Positions 34,222-46,291 of a stretch of 64,000 bases of DNA are shown in pieces. The translations under genes and the position numbers were made by a program. The stretch covers positions 191,421,893 through 191,485,892 of the forward strand of contig NC_057796.1 in assembly GCF_018294505.1 (NCBI RefSeq), read 5' to 3'. Below the pieces are notes generated by a model that had not been told where the DNA came from, did no database searches, and was given only the letters and a program-made list of their open reading frames with translations. The DNA is from Triticum aestivum. Its lineage: Eukaryota > Streptophyta > Magnoliopsida > Poales > Poaceae. The stretch's first letter is position 1. Every line of letters starts with the position of its first letter.

Positions 34222-37200
34222 TGTAACACCCCGGATGCAACTTTCCATATTTATAACTCCAACTCTTGCCATTTTCGGCTATGTGTTATGATTTTCCCTC
34301 CGTGGTCGAGTTTTTTTTTCCGTTTTGCATTTTGTTCATGTCGTGCATCTCATACCATGTCATCATGTGCATTGCATTTGCATACGTGTTCATCTCTTGC
34401 ATCCGAGCATTTTCCCCGTTGTCCGTTTTACAATCCGGCACTCCCACCTCCTCCGGTGCACCCCTTTTGTTTTCCTTTCGTGAGCGGGTGTTGAACGTTC
34501 TCGGAATGGACCGAGTCTTGTCAAGTGGCCTTGGTATACCACCGGTAGGCCACCGGTCAAGTTTTGTTCCATTTGGAGGTCGTTTGGTACTCCAACGGTT
34601 AACCGGGCAACCGCAAAGTCCGTTTGTGTGTTGCAACAAAACCCCTCTCTAAACAGCCCAAAATCCATCTAAGTCACTTCCATGCTCTAGGTCGTTCGAT
34701 CACGGTCGTGTGGGCGAAAACAGCACCTCATTTGGACTCTCCTAGATCCCTCTACCTATAAATATGTGTCTCTCCCGAAATTCTCGCGCAGATCAACCCT
34801 AGCCCCGCTCCCTCTCTGCCGCCGGACGTGTCTGGTCCGGCCGGACGAAATCCGCCGCCGCGCCCGACCAATCAGAGGGCGCCACGTCAGCCTCCGCCGG
34901 CGCTCTCTCTCTCCTCCGCGCCACGGCCCGCCAGGCACGCCGCCGGCCCCCCGAGCCCGCTCCTCCAGCCCGCGCGCGCCCCGCCTCCTTGCGCCTCCGC
35001 CTCCGCGCGCCACCGCCTTCCTCTCCGCCGGCGTCGCCGCCCTCGCCGCCGCCTCGCGCCTCGCCCCGTCGCCTCGCCGTTGCGCCCCGCCGCCGCGGAC
35101 ACCGCCCCGCGCGCCCGGCGCCCCTCCCCGTCCGGCGCCTCCTCCTCTCCACGTCGCCGGCCGCCGTCTCCCCGCAGCTCCGGCGAGTTCGGCCGCCTCG
35201 ATCCCGATCCGATCTGGGAAAGAGCCCACGGTTGACTTTTCTCCCCAAAAATCACTGTCTTTATATTTTTACAGTATATTGCTATATTCATCGCATCATA
35301 ACTCCCTCCATATAGCTCCGTTTCGCGCGTGTAATATATCAAATTGTTTGTGTAATGATGCTCTTCATTTTGTTCCATTGCACCATGTTCATTTGAGGCT
35401 ATCTTGATGCCCAAATCTCGATGCAAGAGTGCTAGTTGCTGTTATCTGCTGTTACTTATCAGAACTTGAGGATTTGTTATTTTTGTATCATTTAATCTGT
35501 GCATCTTATGGGCATGAGCTCTACATATATTTTGTTGTATGCCATTCCATATTTACAGAGGTGCATGCCATGTATTTTTGTGATCTCTGTGGTGACTAGC
35601 ACAAGCATGCAAACTAGGCTCCGTAATGTTTCTGATTTCAGGGACTTGGTGATTTCTCCAAGTCTGGGACTGCTGTTATTTTGTTGGTAGGTATCCATGT
35701 GTCTACAGAGAGATTCATGCTTATTTTGGAGATGTTCAGTAAGGATGTTTTGTAGCTTTTATTGTAATGGATCCACTCATGCCCTTGGTTGCAATTATGG
35801 AGTGACATAGCATGACTCAATCTTGCTCTACTTTTGCTATAAAATATTTCTGACAGGTTGTTTACGTGTTATTCAATTTTGCCAAGCTTGTTGTAGTTGT
35901 TTCGTGCATGCTATGTATTTTCTCTTGCCATGCATAGCTTCATAAACATGCCATCTTGCTGTAGGTATGCTTGTTTTGTCATGCATTGCTTTGTGGTGAG
36001 TGCATCAAGCTCACCAAGATGCCTTCGTATTATTGTTTCTGCCATGCTCTGTTTTCTGCTAAGTCTGAAAACTGTTAACGAAACTTGCTATGTTTACATG
36101 GTTGCCATCATATCTTCTGTTCCTTTTTGGCTTATGGTCAGTAAGGGACTTTCGTCATATGCATTTAGTAGAATACTGGCATGCCTTGTTTTACTATGTT
36201 AAATTCCTCTCGCATGTTGATTTCATGCTCTGAACATTGCTACCTGATGCTGTTTCAGCCATGTCCAGTAATTTCACAGTCTGTGAACCTGATATCTTTT
36301 GTACTTTTGCCATGCTTGTTTGAGCTTGTTATGTGGTGAACTATCCGTAGCTCAGTGTTCATCTTTTGTCAAGCATCTCCTTTAGATTACTGCCATATGC
36401 TTTGTTGCTATGTTGGAGTGCTATAGCATAGTTTCTTGATGTACTCTAAGTGCTATCATGCTGTTAATCTCAGATTCGTGTCATTCTTGTTTTGCTTGCC
36501 ATTTGCAAACCGTGCATCCGTTTCCGGTGATCTTTATATCGATTTCGACTGAAATCATCTCATCTTTTTAGTGGCATGCTTGGTTTGCCAACTTACTGCC
36601 TTGTTCATCATTTTTTCGTCCGGAGCACGCATATGCATCGCATATCATGTCTTGCATATCATACATGTTTTGCATCATGTTGGTCGTGCATTTCCCGTGT
36701 TTGATTGTGGTTCCGTTGCTTGTGTTCTTGTTTTGGGTAGAGCCGGGAGACGAGTTCGTGAACGAGGAACCTGTTGAGTACGCTTACGAGGATCAACTTT
36801 TCGACAACTCTGAGAACCTTGCAGGCAAGATGACTATACCCTCGAAATCACTTCTATCTTTGCTTTGCTAGTTGTTCGGTCTATTGCCATGCTGCGCTAC
36901 CTACCACTTGCTATATCATGCCTCCCATATTGCCATGTCAGCCTCTAACCATCCTTTCCTAGCAAACCGTTGTTTGGCTAAGTTACCGCTTTGCTCAGCC
37001 CTTCTTATAGCGTTGCTAGTTGCAGGTGAAGTTGAAGTTTGTTCCATGTTGGAACATGGATATTTTTGGAATACCACAATATCTCTTATTTAATTAATGC
37101 ATCTATATATTTGGTAAAGGGTGGAAGGCTCGGCCTTATACCTGGTGTTTTGTTCCACTCTTGCCGCCCTAGTTTCTGTCATACCGGTATTATGTTCCTT

Positions 37201-38422
37201 GAGTTTGCGTTCCTTACGCGGTTGGGTGATTTATGGGACCCCCTTGACAGTTCGCCTTGAATAAAACTCCTCCAGCAAGGCCCAACTTTGGTTTTACCAT
37301 TTGCCACCTAAGCCTTTCCCCCGGGTTTTCGCGAACCCGAGGGTCATCTTTATTTAAACCCCTGGGCCAGTGCTCCTCTGAGTATTGGTCCAACCTGTCA
37401 GTCGCCGGTGGCCACCAGGGGCAACTCTGGGCTCGCCTATCGGAAGCTTGGACAATCCGGTGTGCCCTGAGAACGAGATATGTGCAGCTCCTATCGGGAT
37501 TTGTCGGCACATTCGGGTGGCTTTGCTGGTCTTGTTTTACCATTGTCGAAATGTCTTGTAAACCGGGATTCCGAGACTGATCGGGTCTTTTCGGGAGAAG
37601 GGTTATCCTTCGTTGACCGTGAGAGCTTATGATGGGCTAAGTTGGGACACCCCTGCAGGGTATTACCTTTCGAAAGCCGTGCCCACGGTTATGAGGCAGA
37701 TGGGAATTTGTTAACGCCCGGTTGTAGAGAACTTGTCACTTGACTTAATTAAAATACATCAACCGTGTGTGTAGCCGTGATGGTCTCTTCTCGGCGGAGT
37801 CCGGGAAGTGAACACGGTTTGAGTTATTCATGAACGTAAGTAGTTTCAGGATCACTTCTTGATCATTGCTAGTTGACGACCGTTCCGTTGCTTCTCTTCT
37901 CGCTCTCTTTTGTGTATGTTAGCCACCATATATGCTTAGTGCCCGCTGCAGCTCCACCTCTTTACACCATCCTTTCCTATAAGCTTAAATAGTCTTGATC
38001 TCGCGGGTGTGAGATTGCTGAGTCCTCGTGACTCACAGATTCTACCAAAACAGTTGCAGGTGCCGATGATGCCATTGCAGATGATGGGATCGACCTCAAG
38101 TGGGAGTTCGACGAGGAACATGGTCCTTACTATGTGTCTTTTCCTGATGATCAGTAGTGGAGCCCAGTTGGGACGATCGGGGATCTAGCATTTGGGGTTA
38201 TCTTATTTTCATTTGGATCTTGACCGTAGTCGGTCTATGTGTGTATTTTGGATGATGTATGACTTATATTTATATATTGTAAGCCAACTCTCGTTATCCC
38301 ATTCTTGTTCATTACATGGGATTGTGTGAAGATGACCCTACTTGCGACAACACCATAATGCGGTTATGCCTCTAAGTCGTGCCTCGACACGTGGGAGATA
38401 TAGCCGCATCGTGGGCGTTACA
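34222..38422 (+). repeat. Family A solo LTR with 5 bp target site duplication
   Basis: 4201 bp, TGTAACACCC to GGCGTTACA, plus orientation, opposite to array A. Flanked by TGTCT on both sides (34217-34221 and 38423-38427). The unoccupied TGTCT is at 24193-24197 in B-II. Visibly more diverged from the array LTRs than those are from each other, so it comes from a different family A insertion. Solo LTRs form when the two LTRs of an element recombine and remove the internal part. Confidence 0.95.
34757..34764 (+). promoter_or_regulatory. Putative TATA box in solo LTR
   Basis: TATAAATA about 535 bp into the LTR, followed by a GC-rich leader. It could start transcripts that read toward the B-III integrase in antisense. 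Confidence 0.6.
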
Positions 38423-38427
38423 TGTCT

Positions 38428-38759
38428 TCAGCCCCCGGCAATCCTGGCATGCAGGGGCCGGAGCGCCGGTCCGTCCTCTTTCTCCCAAGCGGCTCAAGAG
38501 ATGTGTCCACGTGCCCTGCGGACCAAAGAGGACAGAAAGACGCACACTCGACCTCTAGGCTAGGGGTTAGTCGCCGCTAAGCACTATCAACCCTAACCAA
38601 GGGAGAGAATTAACCTAGCATGCATGCTATAACTTAGGGCGCCAGCGCTTCATTTATTTATGCTCAGGGTCTGCGCCTGGCTTTGTACAAAGGGTTACAT
38701 CCCTTGCCGGCAAAGCTTGTACAAAAGGTGGCTTGCCGGGGGGCCCGGCAAGCCGCGCC
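38428..38759. other. B-III spacer, right of the solo LTR
   Basis: Continues the B-II-like spacer (24198-24529). No gene; contains CTTGCC/GGCAAG words near 38700-38755. Confidence 0.6.
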
Positions 38760-40093
38760 TTATGGGTAATACTTGCGAAGATGCTCGATGTTCCAGGAGT
38801 TGCTCACTGGGACAGCATCTTCGGTCTCCAGGCGAACTGCGCCGGGCCTGGTGACTCGTATTACCCGATAAGGGCCTTCCCACTTTGGCGTCAACTTGTT
38901 GGTATTCTTGGCCGACTGAATGTGCCGAAGAACAAGGTCGCCTTCCTCAAAGCTTCGGGCATGAACCTTGCGGCTATGGTAGCGGCGCAAGGTTTGCTGG
39001 TAGGGTGCTGCTCTCAAAACCGCCCAAAGACGATCTTCCTCAAGGAGCGTTGCGTCATCTTGCCGCAATTGCTCTTGCTTAAGCTCGTCGTAAGCGAGCA
39101 CTCGAGGTGACCCGCATGTGAGTTCCGTGGGGAGAACTGCCTCTGCCCCGTATACGAGGGCAAAGGGTGTCTGGCCGGTGGCTCGGTTTGGCGTCGTCCT
39201 GATCAACCAAAGTACCGCCGGCAACTCATCGATCCAGCGCCTTCCGCTCTTGTGCAGCTTGTCAAAAGTCTTTGTCCTCAGGCCTCGCAACACTTCAGCA
39301 TTTGCCCTCTCCGCTTGGCCGTTGCTCCGTGGGTGTGCCATGGAGGCAAAACAGACCTTGCTGCCGAGGTCTTGGATGTATTGCATGAAGCTGTGGCTTG
39401 TGAACTGCGTGCCGTTGTCGGTGATGACTCTGTTTGGCACACCAAAACGGCAGACCAGTCCCTTGAAGAACTTGACGGTTGACTATGCTGTCACTTTGTG
39501 AACTTGTCGATTGCAACGTACAAGTACTCAAAGGCCCCGATAGCATGGGGGAAGGGGCCCAGTATGTCAAGTCCCCAGACCAAAAATGGCCAGGAGAGAG
39601 GGATTGTTTGAAGGGCTTGAGCTGGTTGATGAAGCTTCTTTGAATGGAACTGACACGCTTCACACTTGGTTACTAGTGCCGTTGCATCCTGGAGGGCAGT
39701 GGGCCAGAAGAAACCCTGCCGGAACGCCTTGCCGACAAGGGCCCTCGACCCTATGTGGGAGCCACATATTCCTCCGTGTATCTCCGCCAACAGCTCCAGT
39801 CCTTCCTCCCGGGGAATACACTTCAATTTCACACCGTTTGGTCTCTTCCTGTACAGGACGTCATCGACGAACTGATACATAGCAGACCGACGGCCTACTT
39901 TCTCCGCTTCTTCCTGCTCCTCAGGAAGCTCCCCTGTTTGGAGGAATCGGACAGTATGCTGTGCCCATGCTGGAGCCTGGGGCTCGACGGCAAGGACCAA
40001 AGGCATTTCTTCTGCCATGGGAGCGGCCGTCTCTACGGCCAGGGCTTGACGGCCTGCCAGAGTTGGTCGCTCCTTGGCAGGCACAGGGTCCAC
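38760..40093 (-). pseudogene. pol: Copy B-III integrase
   Basis: The frame 39491-40093 holds a linker, the zinc finger (HGGICGSH, KCEACQ) and the first catalytic Asp in GLDILGPFPHAIG. The frame 38760-39440 holds ITDNGTQFTSH (second Asp), NGQAERAN and the C-terminal domain ending HLRKYYP. About 30-50 bases are lost at 39480-39495 relative to B-II, just after DKFTK, which breaks the core. Apart from this deletion it is the best preserved integrase of family B. Confidence 0.83.
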
Positions 40094-40168
40094 GGCAACA
40101 CCTTTGCCAGCGGCCCCTGGGGGCTTGGCGGGAAAGTAGTTGCCGGGGCCTGATTTCCTCTGCTTGTT

Positions 40169-40915
40169 CTACTCCGTTGATGGTTCGACGGATGGTTGAG
40201 TCAACCGAAGCAAAAATGTACCTAGTTCCACACGTAGCTTGAATCCAGCGCGCTTTGACAGGTAGTCAGCGATGTCGTTCTCCGCTCGGGAAATGTGCTC
40301 CGCTTGTATACCGTCAAAGCGCTCCTCCAGCTTCCTCACCTCATCTACGTAGGCCTCCATCAACGGGCTTTGATAATCCTTGTTGACTTGTCTGACGACA
40401 AGCTGTGAATCACCCCGGACGATGACCTTTTTAACTCCGGGGTCTGCCGCGATCCTGAGACCAGCAAGCAACCCCTCGTATTCAGTAGTGTTGTTGGTGG
40501 ACATCTCCCTGGGAAAGTGCATCTGGATTACATACTTGAGGTGCTCTCCGGTGGGTGCGACGAGCAGCACACCAGCACCGGCGCCTTGCAGCAAGAAAGC
40601 TCCGTCAGAGTATATAATCCAGTCGCGAGCTGTTTCCTTGCCGGGGAGAGTGGTCTCCTGGATCTCTTCATCAGGCGTTGAGGTCCATTCTGCAATGAAC
40701 TCCGCCAGGACTCTGCTCTAGATTGTTGAAGTACTTTCAAACTTCAACCCAAAGCTTGACAATTCCAAGGCCCACTCCACAATCCTTCCGGCTGCGTCTG
40801 GGTTGTGCAGTATCCGTTGCAACGGCAGGCAGGAGACGACAGTGATCTCGTGGGCTTGGAAGTAATGGCGCAGCTTCCTCGAGGCCATAAGGAGGCCGAA
40901 GAGCAACTTCTGCAC
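40169..40915 (-). pseudogene. pol: Copy B-III RNase H region with second RNase H
   Basis: 40718-40915 carries the end of the ancestral RNase H; 40169-40594 carries the archaeal-type module (LLQGAGAGVLL, NTTEYEGL, RGDSQLVVRQV). The leading Asp region lies just above 40594. A TAG near 40718 and a substitution near 40600 interrupt it. Same role and order as in B-II. Confidence 0.78.
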
Positions 40916-40927
40916 ACCGGAGTACCT

Positions 40928-42194
40928 TCACCTAGCCCCCTGCAATAGGGAGCTGACAAAGTAAACCGGGTGCTGCATCATCTTGTTTTTCTGCACCACC
41001 TCATTTGGCCGCGCGGGCCCCGTTCCGATGGCGTCAGACCCTGCCGGGAGCTTTGCCTTGCCGGTGTCGGGCCCTGCCGGGGGAGTCTCTGACTTGCTGT
41101 CCGCCGGCCCCGCTGTCGCCACTGCTTCTTCGTCAACCTCCCTCTGTGCCACTGGCGCGACACTGACCACTTGGTTCATCGCCGCCAAGTACAGCAGCAA
41201 CGGCTCTTGTGGTTTAGGCGCAACTAGTATCGGCGTAGAGGAAAGGTATCTCTTGAGGTCTTGCAACGCCGCTTCGGCCTCCGGGGTCCACTCCATTGGG
41301 CCTGCCTTCTTCAGGATCTTGAAAAAGGGAAGGGCGCACTCGGCAGACTTGGAGATGAATCGGCTCATGGCGGCAAGGCAGCCAGTGAGCCGACGCACAT
41401 CCTTGATCTGCTTGGGCGCCTCAATCTGCTCGATAGCCTTGATCTTTTCTGGGTTTGCCTCGATCCCACGCTGCGACACAAAGAACTCGAGAAGTTTGCC
41501 GGACGGAATGCCGAAGACACACTTCTTAGGGTTCAACTTGAGGTTGATCTTGCGCAGGGTTGGCAAACGTCTCTTCTAAGTCTTGTACAAGAGTTGCCCT
41601 GTCCTTGGTTTTGGCCACTATGTCATCCATATAGGCTTCCATATTTCTATGTAGCTGGGGTTCAAAACCAATTTGGACTGCCATTGCAAATGTTGAGCCA
41701 GCACTCTTCAACCCGAAAGGCATCCGTAAAAAGCAGTACGTACCACATGGGGTGATGAATGCTGTCTTCTCTTCATCTTCTCTTGTCATGAAGATCTGGT
41801 GGTAGCCCGAGTAGGCGTCGAGGAATGATAACAAATGACACCCGGCCGTGGAGTCAACAATCTGGTCGATGCGCGGCAACGGGAAGGGGTCCTTAGGACA
41901 AGCCTTATTAGTATATGTGTAATCAATACACAGCCTCCACTTCTCGTTTGCCTTGCGCACCACCACCAGATTGGCCAGCCACGTCGGATGGAGCACGCCC
42001 CTCACCAAGCCTGCTGCTTCCAACTTCCTGATCTCCTCTGTGATGAATTCCTGCCGTTCCAAAGCTTGCTTCCCGACCTTCTGCTTGACAGGTCGCGCAT
42101 GGGGACAGACAGCAAGATGGTGCTCAATCACTTCCCTGGGAACGCCGGGGATGTCAGATGCTTGCAACGCAAACACATCGACATTCGCCCGCAA
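40928..42194 (-). pseudogene. pol: Copy B-III reverse transcriptase
   Basis: Frame 41526-42194 gives 222 residues from MRANVDVFALQASDIPGV through FLDAYSGYHQI to YMDD at residues 188-191; both catalytic Asp motifs are intact. An extra base near 41560 (GCAGGGTTGG) shifts to frame 40928-41566, which carries the thumb/connection part (KINLKLNPKKCVFG) and a proline/alanine-rich spacer. Upstream, the frame joins protease through a single TAG at 42216-42218. Confidence 0.85.
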
Positions 42195-42215
42195 GAAAGT
42201 GATGAGTGTGCTTTC

Positions 42216-43081
42216 CTATTTGCTGTCGAGGGTGGAGCTTATGGTAAAAGCCCCTCCCGTGACATCCTCCCTGACGGACACCTTCTTGGTCTCTGGTGGC
42301 GCAGCTCTGGATTTCTTGCTCTTGCCGGTGGTGCTCTCCGGCACGTCCTCGACGGTTGCACAACACTCCGAAGAGGTGCGCTTGCGGGAGTGGGTGCGAG
42401 AGGTCTTGCCGGTCTTCTTCTTCCCTCCCGGGGCTTCAGCGGCGGGAGCAAGTGCCTTGGCGACAGCTGCTACAACTGCTTCCCGGTAGAGTAGGTCGGC
42501 GCAGATCAGCGCGTCCTTCTTGTCGGAGGGGACGGTGATGATGTTCATCGGTCCCGGCATCTTCAGCGTGTTGTAGGCGTAGTGCGACGCCGCCATGAAC
42601 TTGGCTAGTGCCGGGCGGCCGAGGATCCCATTGTAGGGCAAGGGGATCTCGGCTACGTCGAAGACAATCCTCTCCATCTTGTAGTTCAACTCGCCTCCAA
42701 ACGTCACAGGCAATGTGACCTTCCCCTTCGGCCGGCTCCTTCCCGGGTTGACCCCTTGAAACGTGCCCATTTCCTGAGGTCTCCGTCAGGAATTTGCAGC
42801 CTTTTGATCATAACGGGTGAGATCAAGTTCAGACAGGCCCCGTCATCAACCAGCATCTTGTTCACCTTGAGGTTGCGTATCGTTGGTGATACCAACAACG
42901 GCAAACACCCGACCACAATTGTGCTGTCAGGGTGGTCCTCAGCGTCAAAGATGAGGGGCGTGCTGGACCACTTCAGCGGCTTCTGAGTGTCGAATGAGCG
43001 CTCTGCTGCCGTAATCTCACGCGCCCACTGTTTGAGCTGGCGGTGAGAAGTATGTAGCGAGGCACCACCATCGACGCACAT
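42216..43081 (-). pseudogene. Copy B-III protease and linker to RT
   Basis: 42704-43081 holds CVDGGASLHTSHRQLKQWA and the LVDDGACLNLIS site, in which the family's DGGA reads DDGA. A 1 bp loss near 42775 shifts to frame 42216-42770, which holds the YNGILGRPALAKF flap region and a Ser/Arg/Lys-rich linker. The latter frame ends at TAG 42216, directly in frame with RT. Confidence 0.8.
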
Positions 43082-43847
43082 GGCCTCTGTAGCCTTCTGG
43101 AACTCTTGCTCGCCCGAATCGTCGACCTCGTCATGATCATCATCTTCTTGCTTCTTGTCGCGGCCCCGAGCGGGCCTCTCTTGTTGGTTATCCTTGCCGC
43201 GGCGACCTCCTTGGCCGCCACGCTTCTTGCCGGATCCCTCGGCACCATCCTGGCCCTTCTCCTTGTCCCGCCTCTCGAACTCACCTTTTTGCTTCTCAAC
43301 AAGCAGCTCGACTTGCCGGCAGTTCTGGAGGTCGTGGCCCCTGGTGCGGTGGATCTTGTAGTACTACTTGTCGGAGCCTCCTGGCTTGTCGGCAGCCGCC
43401 AAGGCCTGGCAGGCGGCGCACCCGGCAATCTCCTTGCTGGGGTCGTCTGCCTTGGCCATGTTAGCGGCGCCGGTGCTATCGGATCCAGCCCTTCTCCGTC
43501 GGGGCGGCGGTGTCTTCATCAGTAGAGTCGGTTTCCACGCCGGCGTCCTCGCCGGGGTACTTCCTTCCCTCTTCAGCCCGGGCTCACCTATCGGCCAGAA
43601 CATAAAGTTTGGCCACATCCTTAACCTTGTTCATCGCCAGCTCTTCGCGCATCTTGCGGTTGTGCACGTTCTGATGGAACGCGCTGATCACGGCGGCGGG
43701 ATGAACGTTAGGGATGTTGTACTGCACCCGGCTGAATCTCTGGATGTACTTGCGCAGGGTTTCCCCTTCCTTCTGGGGAATGATATGCAAATCACTGGCC
43801 TGGCCATGAGCTTGGTGGCCCCCCGGTGAAGGCACCAACGAACTCAT
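43082..43847 (-). pseudogene. gag: Copy B-III gag C-terminal linker
   Basis: Part of gag around AFHQNVHNRKMREELAMNK (43584-43847) and the charged Lys/Glu-rich region. A deletion at ~43485-43495 removes about 60 bases present in B-I and B-II. An extra C in a C-run near 43820 separates it from the capsid frame. Confidence 0.72.
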
Positions 43848-45058
43848 GGCACAGATCCGACCAAGAAGAAATGGAATCCGCCGGCAAGTGCATCAACCAT
43901 GACATGACGTTGGGCTTTAGTGCCAAAGGGAAGTAATTGGCAAGCACCTCGTCATCGCGAGCTCCGGCAGCTTGCATCGTGATGGTGTAGATACTGAGGA
44001 ACTCTGACGAATGGGTCTTGCCATTGTACTTCTCGCCGACGTCGGGCTTGAACATGCGGTGGGACGGCCACTGGAACTGCCGCAACTCTCGGGTGAAGGC
44101 TGGGCAACCCACCTTGTAAGGTAGGCCGCCGGAGCCCCCCGGTGCTGGGTGGTCCATAGCGGGTCCCGCCCGCTTATCCGACTGGTGGCGTGTATCGCTC
44201 CTGAAGAACTTGGCGCTGGTCGCGGTGGGTCCGTGGATCGGACGACACTATGGAGATGTTATCACAAGCGTCATCACGACGGATCGACACCCGCGGTGGC
44301 TGGCATGGAGGAGGAGAGTGCACCGTGGCTGCAGCTCCCCCGGTCCTCCCACCGCTGACATGTGGTGGCTCGATGGAGCGCCGGCCCGAGGACCCCGCCG
44401 GTCGCGGATCATCTTTGTTGGCGACGGCGACGAGGCTCCGGATGGTGGCTCTCCACTCGTCGAGCTTCTCCGCAGCGGGAGGGAAGTCGAGGAGCAGCTG
44501 CGCGCGTGCCAAAGCTTCTGCTGGCATGGGTGGTGGCGACAGCTGCGTGGACCGTGGCGCGCTTCGACTCCTAATCACGTTAGAAATAGCTCTACCACGG
44601 CCCAGCGGATGTGTGCCATTTTCGTCAGCACTTCGGCGGGCGTGCTGGACTCCTTCGTCTCGTGAACGATGCACATGGCTCTTCCCACAGCGGTGTCCGG
44701 GGTCTCCAGCGTGGTGGCGCTGCTCGTCGCGCACACCCTGGGAAAAGCGCATTGTGGGCGCCGGCGTGGGCGTCTTGGAGGTTGCTGCGCCACCCGTGGG
44801 TGGTACAATGACACTCCTGGAGGGCCCCGCGCCGCCTGCAGGGGGCCCAGCTCCGTCTTTGGATTTGGCGGTGTGCGGCCCGTCGCCTGGAGCACGAACG
44901 ACGCCACTCGCCAGGCTCTGACTGCCAGAGCGATGTTGGTGCTCGCAGACTACGGCCCGGGTCCTGTCCCTGACCGGCCCGCTGCTCGCACGCACTGGCA
45001 CGGGCCGTTCGGCTCCCGATGAGCCGATTGCCGTGATCGTCTTCTTCTTCGGAGCCAT
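43792..45058 (-). pseudogene. gag: Copy B-III gag N-terminal part and capsid
   Basis: ATG 45058 (MAPKKKTITAIG). Long basic low-complexity region to stop 44174; capsid-like part 43792-44157 (CPAFTRELRQFQWPSHRMF). A deletion of about 45 bases near 44195 relative to B-I breaks the join. Otherwise this is the gag with the fewest stops. Confidence 0.8.
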
Positions 45059-45109
45059 GGCGACGAGGAACCGCTAGGCTAACAACTATACCAGATTCTC
45101 ACAATTGCG

Positions 45110-45127
45110 CCCCTACCTGGCGCGCCA
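45110..45127 (-). other. PBS, copy B-III (intact form)
   Basis: Minus strand TGGCGCGCCAGGTAGGGG, 4 bp (TCTT) from the LTR end. This type of PBS occurs in grass Tat-like elements; the tRNA is not the initiator Met used by A and E. Confidence 0.85.
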
Positions 45128-45131
45128 AAGA

Positions 45132-46291
45132 TGTCGGTGGGAAACGACACCTATGGGATCACAAGAATCCCTACTACGGTTGCCGGGGCGCGGGGTTGCG
45201 AGAAGAGCATGATTAGCAGTCAGCACAAGGATCGTTTACCCAGGTTCGGGCCGCGAGGATGCGTAATACCCTAGTCCTGCTTTGGTGTGTATTTGAAAGA
45301 GTTCTTGAGCTCTCGAACTAGCTATGGTGGCTGCGTAGTCCAAAAGACCGAATCCCTCTCCAGTATGCCACGGGCCTCGTTTTATAGTCGAAAGGGGCTG
45401 CCACAGTGGCACACAGGAGGTGGAAAGGTCTATAGTGCTGCGAACTTATCGCTCGTCTTACAGGACAAGACGCATTCAATGCGTAGCTTAGGTGTCCCTT
45501 AGCTTTATCGGGGGTGGGAACGAGGCCCGTCCCATCCGTTGCAGCCTCGCCTTGCTTCGACACGCGCCCGGGCCAGCGGTGCATGCGGCGCCATGTAGGC
45601 AAGCAGGCAGCTAAGGTGGCGCGGTGGTAGGGTCTTGACGAAGATCTGCATGCCATCACGCAGGTGCTTGCTGAGTTGGCGTAGAGGCCGCCCGTCGCGA
45701 CGCAGGTGCCTGTCCATGTGGTTGAGCTAGCAGCTGCTTGGGGATGGCGGTGAAGTCTTGGTCGATGCGGGCCTGGCTGTGGCCCCGCTGACACCCTTGG
45801 CAAGGGCCTTGCCGTGGTGTTGCAGTCGTCCCCGGCAAGTGCTTGCCGGGGGTCTTGTGGATCTCCTCGGCAAGGATCCCGCCGAGGGTCGCTGTCTTCT
45901 GGTCCTCATCTGATCTCATGTATTTATGATCTTTGACAAAGATCTGCATGCCACCACGGAGGTGCCTCCCGAGCCCTGGTTCCAATGTAGTTGGTTGAGT
46001 TGGAACCCATGGGCTCAAGGGTGGCTCACTCTATTGGTGTTGGGCAAGTCGCCCCGGCAAGGCTCTTGCCAGGGCCGCAGAGGCCGCCCCGCAAGGCTCT
46101 TGCCGGGGGAGTCCACCTCGCCCTCTTGCTCTTTGGTGTTTCTAGTCTTGGCGTTGCCTTGGCCATCTTGTGCTTTGGCTTCTCTCCGTCTCCCCTCCTC
46201 TGCCCTGCTTAGTGTGACCGCGGCGCGCGGCTCCGACTGCCCGCGCACAAGTAAAGGGGTACAAAGGTGCCCCTACTTTTGTACACCGACA
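45132..46291 (-). repeat. Family B outer 5' LTR
   Basis: 1160 bp with perfect ends TGTCGGTG and CACCGACA. Beyond 46291 the sequence switches to AT-rich family C gag, marking the outer edge of array B; flanking target bases start GATTG. Confidence 0.92.

Larger units (their letters stand above)
18249..46291 (-). mobile_element. Family B tandem array (Tat-like Ty3/gypsy)
   Basis: Partial internal B-I (18249-20967), LTR, full internal B-II (22119-31014), LTR, full internal B-III (32152-45131, containing a 4.2 kb solo LTR), LTR ending at 46291. B-II internal is 8896 bp; B-III is ~8774 bp after subtracting the solo LTR and its target duplication. LTR ends are TGTCGGTG and CACCGACA. PBS TGGCGCGCCAGGTAGGGG lies 4 bp from each LTR. 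A second archaeal-type RNase H, no chromodomain and an extra antisense ORF after integrase fit the Tat lineage (relatives of Grande, RIRE2, Retand). The right end abuts family C gag sequence. Confidence 0.9.

Noticed and set aside
34756..35426. Arg/Pro/Ala-rich ORFs of 150-213 residues in the solo LTR, one starting just after the TATA box
   Set aside because: The counterpart in the array LTR is only weakly alike and the start is not ATG; best explained by GC-rich leader sequence.
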